Assembly (NCBI RefSeq): GCF_000012225.1
Contig: NC_007716.1
Location: 642,570 to 706,569, forward strand
Reading direction: 5' to 3'
DNA: 64,000 bases
Source of the DNA: Aster yellows witches'-broom phytoplasma AYWB
GTDB lineage: Bacteria; Bacillota_I; Bacilli_A; Acholeplasmatales; Acholeplasmataceae
In this document: piece after piece, positions 31,773 to 40,977 of the stretch
How positions within the stretch are numbered: the stretch's first letter is position 1
How the letters are laid out: each line of letters opens with the position of its first letter
Notes under the pieces: generated by a model
Databases searched by the model: none
The model's input: only the letters and a program-made list of their open reading frames with translations
Told to the model about the DNA's origin: nothing
Position numbers and translations under genes: made by a program

Positions 31773-33102
31773 CTGAAGCGCTAATAAAACTAATAAATAT
31801 AAAAGATAAAAAAGATAACATTAATTAGATAATGTTTTCAAATGCCCCAAATGAGACTGATAACCTAATTTAACAAAAAAAGCCAATTTTTATTATAAAA
31901 AGAAATAAATTTCCTAATTTTTTTATTAATCATATTAAAAGAATCTAAAAATAATCGCGGTTCTTGTTTTGTTTTAATAAAAACCTTAATAAGACTCAGT
32001 TACCGTGTTATCGTTTGGTGTAGATTTGCGCGACATACTAAAAAAACCTCTATTATTTAAATAAAATTGAAATTTAATACTTTGATAAACTTTCAACTGA
32101 TCTGAGTGAATAATACAAGTTTTTTTAATTTAAGTATTTTTTTTAAAATTTTTTTTAACTAATTCTAAATTAGGATTTTTGCCAATAACCGATGCCAAAA
32201 ATTGATCATTATACCCATCAATAATCGTTGAAACCCACAAATGCACTTTAATATTTGTAAAACCAAGTCAAATCAGTGTATAATTTAGTTAATGATTTAT
32301 TAGTTTAAAATCATTTTTAATTAAATTAGTTTTTTTGAAAATTCCTCATAAAATTTTTTTTTGAATTAGGTTGTCTCCATTTCATCAACCATTTTATTTT
32401 TTTCATAATTTTTAACACTAATTTATGATTAATGTTGTGATTTTAAAAATTCTTTGATAAAGAACTGCAATTTGTCCATAACCAATTGAAAAATAATTTT
32501 TTTGATATAAAAAACCCTACCAATTTTTTTAACGCCAAATAATCGATGATTTTAGTTTTTTCTTTTTTGGTTTTTTGTTTCTTCACCAAAAATAATAATT
32601 ATTGTGATTTTTTTTGAATAATTTTAAAATTTTATAAATAAAAAAAGTATTTTTGTGAAAATTTTAACTAAGGTGAAAATAATATTTTCTAAATTAGGGT
32701 TACTATAATCAATAACGATTTACAATAATTCAATTTCTTTTCTTGTTATTTGTATTTTTCATCAACATAACCGCCTTTCATTCCTTACATTTTACCATCT
32801 AAATATTTTTTCAACAAAAAACCAATCAAACAAAATAATTGCGTAAAAAAATAACTTTAATTTAATTTTATTCCCGCCTTTTCCACTTTTTTAACCTAAC
32901 TATATAATGCAAAGATAAAATTAAAATTCATCTTTTCAAATCAAAAAACCAACAAAACCCGTACCCCATTATTAAAGAAATAGTAAATAAATGTTTTTTG
33001 CAACTTTTTGTAATGTTTTTTTGATTTGAAAAGATGAAAAAAGAACTTGATTGTTATTTTTTTAACCCTAAAAAAATGTATGGTAAATGGGGTGAAGTTC
33101 GT
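31773..33102 (-). mobile_element. tra5: IS3-family (IS150-like) element with dead transposase, copy 2
   Basis: This copy is nearly base-for-base the same as 28997-30226 and shares its stops, including those around the DLTW and NDNTVTES blocks. It is longer at the outer end (32850-33100), where a T-rich segment with TTTTTAACCTAACTATATAATGC is present that copy 1 lacks. The same segment recurs alone at 21666-21850. Confidence 0.8.
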
Positions 33103-33148
33103 AACTACTATTTTAACTTTGGGAGCATTTTATAGAGGAAAAGCAGAA

Positions 33149-33227
33149 TGCAATATTAGAAAAAAATTATAGATGATAATGTAATGAATACTATCATTAA
33201 ATTACCTTGAATATTTCTAATATTACA
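33149..33227. repeat. 79-bp inverted-repeat element
   Basis: TGCAATATTAGAAA (33149-33162) is matched in inverted orientation by TTTCTAATATTACA (33214-33227), 13 of 14 bases. Inner bases GATGATA and TATCATT add pairing. It can form a long hairpin and lies about 160 bases before pduL. Confidence 0.5.
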
Positions 33228-33349
33228 TGTTATAATAAAGTAAATTACTAAAAAATTATATACTATTTATTCACCAAAACTTTTTACCAATTCTTTTAAA
33301 AAAAAATTAAAATATGTAGAAAATAAGAGGCATTTTATAATAAAAATGT

Positions 33350-33355
33350 TATAAT
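33350..33355 (+). promoter_or_regulatory. -10 box of pduL
   Basis: TATAAT lies in ATGTTATAATAAAG about 30 bases before the ribosome site. The same word occurs at 33228-33240, giving tandem candidate promoters. Confidence 0.5.
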
Positions 33356-33386
33356 AAAGCTGTAAATACAAACAATGGAGGAAAAC

Positions 33387-33962
33387 ATGTATCACATTCC
33401 AATAGGAATCTCAGGAAGACACGCTCACCTATCACAAGAAACAATTGATATTTTATTCGGTCAAAAAAATTATCAACTAACTTTTTTCAAACCACTCAAA
33501 CAAACAGGACAATTTGCAGCGCAAGAAAAAATTGATGTTATGAGTCCATCAGGAAAAATTCTTCCACAAGTTCGGATTTTAGGACCCACAAGAATTTTTG
33601 ACCAAGTAGAAATTAGTCAAAGTGATGCTCTAAGACACAGTTTTACAGCTCCTGTTAGATCTTCAGGCGATATTAAAGGTTCAGGCAAAGCCACTTTAAT
33701 AGGACCAAAAGGTCAAGTAGACATTGAAGAAGGTGTTATTATTGCCAACAGACACATTCATTTATCTACCCAAGACGCAAAAAATTTTGACATTACTGAC
33801 AAACAAATGGTAAGTATTGAAATTGAAGGCACTAAACCTGGTATCTTAAAACAAGTTTTGTGCAGAGTACACCCTGATTTTAAACTTGAATGCCACTTAG
33901 ATACTGATGACGGCAGTGCTTTTTTACTCAAAAATGGCGATACTGTTAAATTACTGAAATAA
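33387..33962 (+). CDS. pduL: PduL-type phosphotransacylase
   Basis: PduL exchanges CoA and phosphate on acetyl or propanoyl groups and can replace Pta to make acetyl phosphate. The 191-aa protein has two PduL domains with the zinc-binding histidines in ISGRHAHLS near the N-terminus and ANRHIHLS in the middle. VRILGPTRIFDQVEIS and LDTDDGSAF are also family motifs. The start is ATG 33387, because GGAGG at 33378-33382 would lie inside the coding region if ATG 33375 were used. No microcompartment genes or encapsulation peptide are seen, so it most likely works in the cytosol in substrate-level ATP formation with acetate kinase (not in this window). Confidence 0.93.
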   Translation: MYHIPIGISGRHAHLSQETIDILFGQKNYQLTFFKPLKQTGQFAAQEKIDVMSPSGKILPQVRILGPTRIFDQVEISQSDALRHSFTAPVRSSGDIKGSGKATLIGPKGQVDIEEGVIIANRHIHLSTQDAKNFDITDKQMVSIEIEGTKPGILKQVLCRVHPDFKLECHLDTDDGSAFLLKNGDTVKLLK

Positions 33963-34012
33963 ATCATTAAACAAAATAAAAAAATAAATAATTTTTTAAC
34001 TTAAATTCTTGA

Positions 34013-34053
34013 GTTATAAGGATCTTGCAACTAACCCCCAAAGACCTTATAAC
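34013..34053 (+). terminator. hairpin after pduL
   Basis: GTTATAAGGATCTT pairs with AAGACCTTATAAC, one bulged base, about 50 bases after the pduL stop. The T run is weak, so termination is uncertain. Confidence 0.5.
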
Positions 34054-34113
34054 CTATATTTATTTTCGCCCCTTAACATAACTAAAAAACATAACTAAAA
34101 ATTATTTTATTTT

Positions 34114-34167
34114 TTTATTGAACGAAAGACATAAATTTCCTTTCATTTGTGTCTTTCGCTCAATAAA
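34114..34167. repeat. 54-bp inverted repeat upstream of the HD gene
   Basis: TTTATTGAACGAAAGACA (34114-34131) and TGTCTTTCGCTCAATAAA (34150-34167) are inverted copies with a single mismatch. No T run follows on either strand, so it may be an mRNA leader hairpin or operator rather than a terminator. Confidence 0.55.
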
Positions 34168-34274
34168 AACTCTTCTTTTAAAAACGCAAACAACAAGAAG
34201 GAGGTAAAACGGATAAGGATAAAAATTACAAAAACCCAATAAACTTAATTAAAAAATTATCCTCAATAAAATCA

Positions 34275-35528
34275 ATGCAAACAACCAATCCATCTTTTAA
34301 AAAGTTTCTCAGATCTGAAGTTTTTCGTGACCCTATCTACGGTTATATTTATCTGGAATACGAATTGATTGAAAAATTAATTGATACTTCTGTTTTCCAA
34401 AGATTAAGACGTATAAAACAGTTAAATGGAGCTAACATCGTTTTTCATGGAGCAGAACATTCTCGTTTTACACACAGTTTAGGTGTTTATGAACTTGCAA
34501 GACGGTTTTTAAAAATCACAAATATTAAAAAACACTTTTCTGAAAAACAAAAATTAATTTTACTAGTATCTTCTTTGTTACATGATATTGGACACGGCGC
34601 TTATTCTCATTCTTTTGAAACCTTATTTGACGTAAACCACGAAACACAAAGTGCACGCATAATCAAAAATAACAAAGAAATTAGAACTTTATTAGATCCA
34701 ATAAGTCCTGATTTCAAAAACGATGTAGCTAGTGTGATTGAAAAAACAAAGAAATTCCCCTTAATAGAACAAATTTTAACTAGTCAAATTGATATTGACA
34801 GATTAGATTATTTAGAACGAGATTCTTATTTTACAGGTGCCACTTATGGGCATATCGATTTAGAACGTTTAATGCGTAGCATGATAATTGAGCCTCATCC
34901 TAGCAAAAATAACGAAAAATGTATTGCCTTTAGACAAAGTGGTGTTTTTGCTATTGAAAATTTTTTAATTAACCGATATCATATGTTCTGGCAAGTGTAT
35001 TATCATCCTAAAGTAAGAGCTTATAACACTATTTTAGAAAAAATTTGTAAACGTTTATTTGATTTACTACAAAATAAATATCCTATAGATCCATACATCC
35101 AACCTTTTTATAATTTTGTAAACAATCAAACTGAACTAGATAAATACTTAGCAATTGATGATTATTATATGAATGGTTTAATCTTGCATCTTAAAAATAG
35201 TAATGATACCATTTTAAAAAATTTATGTAATGATTTTCTCAATAGACGTATTTGGCACATTTTAGATGATAACAAACAAAACCAAGAACAAATTGCACAC
35301 ATTAAGCAACAATATCACAGCCAAAACACCGATTATATTAAATATTATACTTCAAGTAATGCTGCTTTTCAAAATGCTTATTCCGAAAGTAAGCCTAAAT
35401 TTGAAACCAAAATCTTAATTAAATCTCAGGGAGAACTCAAAAGTCTTAAAGAAGAATCTCCCATTATTAAAAGTTTAATTAAAAGTAGCCCTAAACAAGA
35501 TAATAAATTTTTTTATCGCCCTTTATAA
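34275..35528 (+). CDS. HD-domain phosphohydrolase (dGTPase/YwfO-like)
   Basis: This 417-aa protein belongs to the HD superfamily close to YwfO and the SAMHD1-type dNTP triphosphohydrolases. Metal-binding residues appear in order: HSRFTHSLGVYELA, then LLHDIGHGAYSHSFE (the HD pair), and the late Asp in SQIDIDRLDYLERDSYFTGA. Such enzymes hydrolyse dNTPs or related nucleotides. The ATG at 34275 has no ribosome site. The nearest strong one, AAGGAGG at 34198-34204, lies about 70 bases upstream in a frame that stays open but has no standard start codon. The beginning is therefore uncertain, though homology starts by residue ~10. Confidence 0.87.
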   Translation: MQTTNPSFKKFLRSEVFRDPIYGYIYLEYELIEKLIDTSVFQRLRRIKQLNGANIVFHGAEHSRFTHSLGVYELARRFLKITNIKKHFSEKQKLILLVSSLLHDIGHGAYSHSFETLFDVNHETQSARIIKNNKEIRTLLDPISPDFKNDVASVIEKTKKFPLIEQILTSQIDIDRLDYLERDSYFTGATYGHIDLERLMRSMIIEPHPSKNNEKCIAFRQSGVFAIENFLINRYHMFWQVYYHPKVRAYNTILEKICKRLFDLLQNKYPIDPYIQPFYNFVNNQTELDKYLAIDDYYMNGLILHLKNSNDTILKNLCNDFLNRRIWHILDDNKQNQEQIAHIKQQYHSQNTDYIKYYTSSNAAFQNAYSESKPKFETKILIKSQGELKSLKEESPIIKSLIKSSPKQDNKFFYRPL

Positions 35529-35627
35529 AACCGAAACTCCCCCCCCAAAAAAAAATTCCCCCAATTCGCAACTATCCTACAAATCCCAAAAGCCAACATC
35601 CATATCAATTTTATTTAAGGAAATCAA

Positions 35628-36434
35628 ATGCATCACACAAACAAAAAAAAATACGGTCAAAATTTTTTAACAGATGTTAATTTATTAAACAAAATTGTAA
35701 CTAAGGCTTCAATCACAGACAAAAATGTTTTAGAAATTGGACCTGGTAAAGGTGCTTTAACCAAAATTATTGTCCCTCAAGCTAAAAATGTTTTAGCCTA
35801 TGAAATTGATGCTACCCTTAAACCTTTTTTAAATTTTGAAAATCATAACAATGTTAATATCATTTATGATGATTTTTTAAAAAGAGATTTATTAAAAGAT
35901 TTTGATCATTATTTTAGTCCTAACTCTCAATTAAGTTTAATTGGTAACTTACCTTATTATATTACCTCACCTATTCTTTTTAAAATTATTGACACTCCAC
36001 AAATTAATGATGCTACTATTATGATTCAAAAAGAAGTAGGAATGCGTTTACTGGCTCAACCAAATAACAAAAATTATAACGCTTTATCTGTAATTATTCA
36101 ATTTCTATTTAGTATTGAAAAAATCCAAGAAGTTAAAAGACATATGTTTTTTCCTACACCCAAAGTAGACAGTATTGTTATCAAACTTACTAAAAATAAC
36201 AACATTTTACCTACTTTCTTAAAACAATTTATCAAGTTTGTAAAAAATTCCTTTAAACAAAAAAGAAAAACTTTACTCAACAACTTATCTTGTCAATTTT
36301 TGTTATCCAAAGAAACCATTATTCCCTTTTTCTTACAACATCACATCCCTTTACAAATTAGAGCCGAACAGGTAACTTTAGAAACTTTTCAAAAATTAAC
36401 TGTTAAATGGTTTATTTTTTTAAATATGTCATAA
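35628..36434 (+). CDS. rsmA: 16S rRNA dimethyladenosine transferase RsmA (KsgA)
   Basis: RsmA dimethylates two adjacent adenines at the 3' end of 16S rRNA. The 268-aa protein begins with KKYGQNFLTDVNLLNKI. It has the SAM-binding motif VLEIGPGKGALT and the catalytic motif IV NLPYYITSPILFKI, and ends with the usual small helical domain. RHMFFPTPKVDSIVIKL is another signature. AAGGA precedes the ATG. It follows the HD gene by 99 bases and may be co-transcribed with it. Confidence 0.96.
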   Translation: MHHTNKKKYGQNFLTDVNLLNKIVTKASITDKNVLEIGPGKGALTKIIVPQAKNVLAYEIDATLKPFLNFENHNNVNIIYDDFLKRDLLKDFDHYFSPNSQLSLIGNLPYYITSPILFKIIDTPQINDATIMIQKEVGMRLLAQPNNKNYNALSVIIQFLFSIEKIQEVKRHMFFPTPKVDSIVIKLTKNNNILPTFLKQFIKFVKNSFKQKRKTLLNNLSCQFLLSKETIIPFFLQHHIPLQIRAEQVTLETFQKLTVKWFIFLNMS

Positions 36435-36696
36435 AATAATAAAACTTTTCATATTTAAAATAAATCAAAAAGCTCATTAGAAAATAATTTTTTCCTTTTT
36501 TCCGATATTAAACATCAATATCAAAAAATTAAATATTAATCTTTTTTAAAATAAAAAAACATTAAAATATTAACTGTATCCAATAATTATTTATATTTTA
36601 TTTGTAATTTGTATCATTGCACAAACCATAAATAATAAATAATGAATAATAATTTAGCATTTAATATAAAATGAAGCAAAACTGGAGGCTTAAGAA

Positions 36697-36996
36697 ATGA
36701 AAGTTACTGATGTAAAAGTTAGAAAAATAAACGGTGAAAGTAGATTAAGAGGAGTTTCTTCAATCACTTTTGAAAACCAATTTGTAGTTAATGACATCAG
36801 AATTATAGAAGGAGAAAGGGGTATATTTATTGCTATGCCAAGTAGAAAAACTTCCAAAGGCAACTTTAGAGATATCGCTCATCCCATCAATTCAGAAACC
36901 CGTCAAATAATTGAAAATTGTATCAAAACCAAATACCAAGATTTGCTAGATAACCCTCCACAAGAAGAAGATTTTTCTCAAAATTCTGAAAATTAA
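36697..36996 (+). CDS. spoVG: SpoVG family RNA/DNA-binding regulator
   Basis: SpoVG is a small nucleic-acid-binding global regulator in Firmicutes, also kept in several Mollicutes. The 99-aa protein begins MKVTDVKVRKINGESRLRGV and has the conserved FVVNDIRIIEGERGIFIAMPSRK and DIAHPINSETRQIIE. Length is normal. TGGAGG precedes ATG 36697 and a terminator follows, so it is monocistronic. Its targets in this organism are unknown. Confidence 0.95.
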   Translation: MKVTDVKVRKINGESRLRGVSSITFENQFVVNDIRIIEGERGIFIAMPSRKTSKGNFRDIAHPINSETRQIIENCIKTKYQDLLDNPPQEEDFSQNSEN

Positions 36997-37010
36997 TAAT
37001 CATTACCTTT

Positions 37011-37041
37011 AAAAAAATTCCAGTTTTTTGGAATTTTTTTT
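37011..37041 (+). terminator. terminator of spoVG
   Basis: AAATTCCA pairs with TGGAATTT and is followed by a run of T, 15 bases after the stop. Confidence 0.85.
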
Positions 37042-37191
37042 ACATGTTTTGAATTCAAAACACCATTTTATTAAAAAACTTTTGCAAATAAAAAACTAAA
37101 ACACACCAAACTAAAAACCCAATCATCACAAAAAAACTTTAAATTACTAAAATATTTATCCCAAAAAAATTAAGCAAAGAGGTACAAAAAT

Positions 37192-39192
37192 TTGTCTTGT
37201 TGCAGCAATTATTCATTCATCCACAATCACAAACACAACGATAAAAAAAAATTAATTTGTTTTGTTATAGGAACATTTTTATATAGTTTATTTGCTATAT
37301 ATTTACATTACTACAAGAACACAAACACATTAGTATTAGTCTTTGTTTCTTTGGCACTTTTATTTTTAATCGGCTATCATGTCATTTTAGAAGGTTTTAT
37401 AGAAACTTGGCAAGATACTTGCAAATTTAAAAAATTCACTCCAAACATTCATATTTTAATGACTTTAGCTGCTCTAGGAGCTTTATATTTACAAAACTAC
37501 AACGATGGAATTTTATTAATTGTCATATTTTCAGGAGCTTCTTTTTTAGAAGAATACGTTGAGTCAAAAAGTCAAAAAGAAATCAAAAATCTATTAAAAC
37601 TTCAAGTAGCAGAAGCAAGATTGCAAAAAGAAGACGGCAGCACTGAAATTATTCCTTCCAAAATACTCAAAATAAATGATTTAGTCTTAATTTTACCAGG
37701 CGACCAAATCCCTACTGACGGCGTAATTGTTTCGGGCAACCCCAACATTAACGAAGCTCACATAACAGGAGAAGGCATTCCTTGCGACAAACAACGAGGC
37801 GATTTTGTCTACGGCAGTACCATTAACGGCAACAGCCATTTTGTTATGCGTGTCACAGCTACTAACGAAAAGACTGTTTTTGCTCAAATTGTAAGATTGG
37901 TAAGTCAAACTCAAAACAATATTTCCAAAACTGCTACTTTAATTAAAAAAATAGAACCAATTTACGTAAAAACAGTTATGGCAATAGTAGTTGTTGTCCT
38001 TGGTCTTGCAGGAATACTACATTTTGCTGGACAAAGTAATTCCAATTTCCAATTTATCACATGGCTACAAAAAACAATGATTTTTTTAACTGTATCATCT
38101 CCATGTGCCCTAGCTGCCGCTGACATTCCTTCCACTCTTACAGCTATTTCTAACCTCACTAAAAAAGGAATTTTATTCAAAAAAGGCAGATCTTTGGAAA
38201 AAATTGCAGACATCAAAGTTTTTGCATGCGACAAAACAGGTACCCTTACTGAAGGCAAACCTCAAGTAACTGATGTTTATGTAGCGCCTGAAATAAATGA
38301 AGAAAAGTATAACAAATATTTAAATATATTATTAGGGATGGAACAAAAATCAAACCATCCTTTAGCACTAGCTATTAAAAACCATTTCCACCATAAATCT
38401 TATCTCCAAATGGAAATTAATAACTCAGTTGGCATCGGTCTTGAAGCTTTTTTTCAAAACAATCATTATAAAATTGCAAAAGCTAATGATTTTACCAAAA
38501 CCCCAATCTCTGAATCTTTACAAGCCCAAACTCAAAAATTTTTATCCGAAGGTAAAACCATCGTTTATTTTAGTTGTAATAATCACATTGTTATGGCTTT
38601 AGCACTTTTGGATAAATTGCGTCCTCAAGCTTATAATTTGATGCAATACTTCAACAATAAAAACATATATACTGCAGTAATTACAGGAGATACTCATCAA
38701 AGCGCTTGCATCTTACAAAAAAAACTTCATCTAAATGCAGCTTGGGGAAATATTCTACCCGCCTACAAACTAGAAAAAATTCAAGAACTACAAAAAGAAA
38801 AAGGCACTACAGTGATGGTAGGTGATGGTGTTAATGATGCTCCTGCTCTTAAAGCTGCTGATGTAGGAATTGCGATGCAAAACGGTACTGATGTGGCAAT
38901 GGATGTAGCAGATGCAGTTTTAATGCAAAATGATTTATCAAAAATTATCTATACTCACCAAGTAGCTGTCAAACTGCGCAAAATCATCTGGCAAAATATT
39001 ATTTTTGCTATGGCAGTAGTTTGTATCTTGAATCTTTGTAATCTTTTTGGATATATGAATTTACCTTGGGCAGTCACTTGCCATGAAGGAAGCACAATTT
39101 TAGTTATTTTCAATGGTTTAAGACTTTTACAAAACCCCAAAAACCCTAAACCAGAAGACAAAAAGACTAATAAAAAAAAAATTAATAAATAA
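37192..39192 (+). CDS. P1B-type metal-exporting ATPase, P1B-4-like
   Basis: This 666-aa heavy-metal P-type ATPase pumps a transition metal out at the cost of ATP. It has the TGE actuator motif (HITGEGIPCDK), the phosphorylated Asp347 in DKTGTLTEG, and the hinge MVGDGVNDAPALKAADVG. The metal site in membrane helix 6 is Ser303-Pro304-Cys305 rather than CPC. A later helix carries HEGST (631-635). SPC plus HEGxT is the signature of the P1B-4 subgroup, linked to Co, Zn and Fe export. The short N-terminus is Cys/His-rich (SCCSNYSFIHNHKH). The start is TTG 37192 with AGAGG at good spacing. Confidence 0.92.
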   Translation: MSCCSNYSFIHNHKHNDKKKLICFVIGTFLYSLFAIYLHYYKNTNTLVLVFVSLALLFLIGYHVILEGFIETWQDTCKFKKFTPNIHILMTLAALGALYLQNYNDGILLIVIFSGASFLEEYVESKSQKEIKNLLKLQVAEARLQKEDGSTEIIPSKILKINDLVLILPGDQIPTDGVIVSGNPNINEAHITGEGIPCDKQRGDFVYGSTINGNSHFVMRVTATNEKTVFAQIVRLVSQTQNNISKTATLIKKIEPIYVKTVMAIVVVVLGLAGILHFAGQSNSNFQFITWLQKTMIFLTVSSPCALAAADIPSTLTAISNLTKKGILFKKGRSLEKIADIKVFACDKTGTLTEGKPQVTDVYVAPEINEEKYNKYLNILLGMEQKSNHPLALAIKNHFHHKSYLQMEINNSVGIGLEAFFQNNHYKIAKANDFTKTPISESLQAQTQKFLSEGKTIVYFSCNNHIVMALALLDKLRPQAYNLMQYFNNKNIYTAVITGDTHQSACILQKKLHLNAAWGNILPAYKLEKIQELQKEKGTTVMVGDGVNDAPALKAADVGIAMQNGTDVAMDVADAVLMQNDLSKIIYTHQVAVKLRKIIWQNIIFAMAVVCILNLCNLFGYMNLPWAVTCHEGSTILVIFNGLRLLQNPKNPKPEDKKTNKKKINK

Positions 39193-39240
39193 TTTTTTTC
39201 TTTATTAACATCATTATAAAAGACAAAACAAAGACAAAAA

Positions 39241-39265
39241 AAACCACCCCAAAGGGTGGTTTTTT
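39241..39265. terminator. bidirectional terminator between the metal ATPase and the MATE gene
   Basis: AAACCACCC pairs with GGGTGGTTT around CAAA, with T runs on both strands. It serves convergent genes ending at 39192 and 39353. Confidence 0.88.
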
Positions 39266-39352
39266 ATTTACATATTAAGGATTATCAAATCATAATTTAA
39301 AAAAGAGGAGAGTGTTGATTTTAAAATATTTTATTATTATATTTATAATTAT

Positions 39353-40813
39353 TTAATCTTGTTCAAATGTTTTATCACGTTTTAATTTAAGATAAAAAGT
39401 TGAAAAAATTAATGATGTAATGATAAAACAAATAAAATTACTAAGAAAAATGCTCAAACCTACTCCCATTACGCCTTGATTTAAAAAGTATTTGGAAAAA
39501 AGAACAATAAAAAAGACACGAATTAAAGTTCTTAAAAAATTAAGATAAACAGAAGGCCCTACGCGTTTAAAAGCTAATAAAAAATTAAACATAATAATAG
39601 AACCACACGATAACCATAAACTAGTTGTTTCAAAAAATAATAATGTACGAAAAGCATCTTGTTCCAAACTAGAAATCTTTTCCCAAGGACTACCATGAAA
39701 TAATGGCAAAATCAACTTATAACCAAAAATATTAATCAAAGAGCCTATCAAAGCCAAAACAAACATACAAAAAATAATTTTTTTGAATGCTTCAAAAACT
39801 CTATTAAGGTTATTATGACCTAAATTTTGAGATATAATAGCATTTTGGGAATCCGAAAAAGAATTAAGAGCATTATAAAAGACATTATTGATAGTTACTG
39901 CTAAGGCTAAATTAGCTCCAATTTGAGAACTACTAATTCCTTGAGGATCGCCGTAACATTCTTTAACAATGATACTTACAATTAATTTGCCAACACTATA
40001 AATGCTAATACTAGCACAAACAGGAATAGCTAATTTGAAAAGTTTTTTTAAAAATTCTTTATCAAAACTGATTTTGGATAAAATAATACGGAAGGGGTTT
40101 TTGCTGTCAAAAAATAAAAACCACAAAGCAAATAAAGTAACAATTCCGTTAGAAATCAAAGTAACCAAAGCCAAAGAAACCATGGAAGAATTCCAATAAT
40201 GAAAAAGAACAAAAGAAAAAATAATTTTAATAGAAGCATTCAAAATATTTAAAAAAAGGGCAATTTTGTTATTACCTTTGGCGCGCTCCAAACTTAAAAA
40301 AACTGTATTTATAATGATGCAAACAAGTGACAATATAATAAGATTGTAATACTTAATACCTTCATTGTTTTCAATTGCATTTTGACTAATTTTTAAAATA
40401 TTAGTTGCAATGAAACTTTTGAAAACAAAAATGCATAAAAAAACTAAAATAAACCCCGTTAAAATAGAAAGAACAAAAGTTTTTGCCAAATAAAGGTGCA
40501 TTTTATTAACATTATTTTGTCCATAAGCACGTCCTACTAAAATAACACCTCCTGTGGCAATAGAAATACCAAAAGGAATAAGAATACCTTTAAATATATG
40601 TACGCGACTTACAAAAGTGAGTTGATTATCTGAAATTTGATTTCTTTTTAAAATAAAAAGGTCAATAGCATCTGATGCATTTTGAAAAATCCAATAAATA
40701 ATGATAGGAAATGTAAAATAAAAAATTACTTTCCATAAGTTTCCTTCTAATAAAAATTTTCTATTTCTTTTTTCATTAATTAAAATTTGTGTTATTGCTT
40801 TTGTTTTAACCAC
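39353..40813 (-). CDS. MATE-family efflux transporter
   Basis: This 486-aa membrane protein has about twelve hydrophobic helices in two similar halves. MATE-family features include IFKGILIPFGISIATGGVILVGRAYGQNN in the first half and ALNSFSDSQNAIISQNLGHNNLNRVFEAFKK in the second. MATE pumps export drugs or metabolites by H+ or Na+ exchange; the substrate here is unknown. The start is GTG 40813 with GGAGG 7 bases upstream. Confidence 0.87.
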   Translation of the reverse strand: MVKTKAITQILINEKRNRKFLLEGNLWKVIFYFTFPIIIYWIFQNASDAIDLFILKRNQISDNQLTFVSRVHIFKGILIPFGISIATGGVILVGRAYGQNNVNKMHLYLAKTFVLSILTGFILVFLCIFVFKSFIATNILKISQNAIENNEGIKYYNLIILSLVCIIINTVFLSLERAKGNNKIALFLNILNASIKIIFSFVLFHYWNSSMVSLALVTLISNGIVTLFALWFLFFDSKNPFRIILSKISFDKEFLKKLFKLAIPVCASISIYSVGKLIVSIIVKECYGDPQGISSSQIGANLALAVTINNVFYNALNSFSDSQNAIISQNLGHNNLNRVFEAFKKIIFCMFVLALIGSLINIFGYKLILPLFHGSPWEKISSLEQDAFRTLLFFETTSLWLSCGSIIMFNFLLAFKRVGPSVYLNFLRTLIRVFFIVLFSKYFLNQGVMGVGLSIFLSNFICFIITSLIFSTFYLKLKRDKTFEQD

Positions 40814-40977
40814 AAAAAACCTCCATCTAATGTTTTGGTTGAGTCAAACAATTTGAAAATATGTGCAAATAAAAGCCATAACACATATTATATTTTATCA
40901 AAATTAGAGGGGTTTTAGGAGGCAAAAGGTTATATTTAGAGGGGGAATGTGCTAAAATATTTCATTTATTTAGGCAA

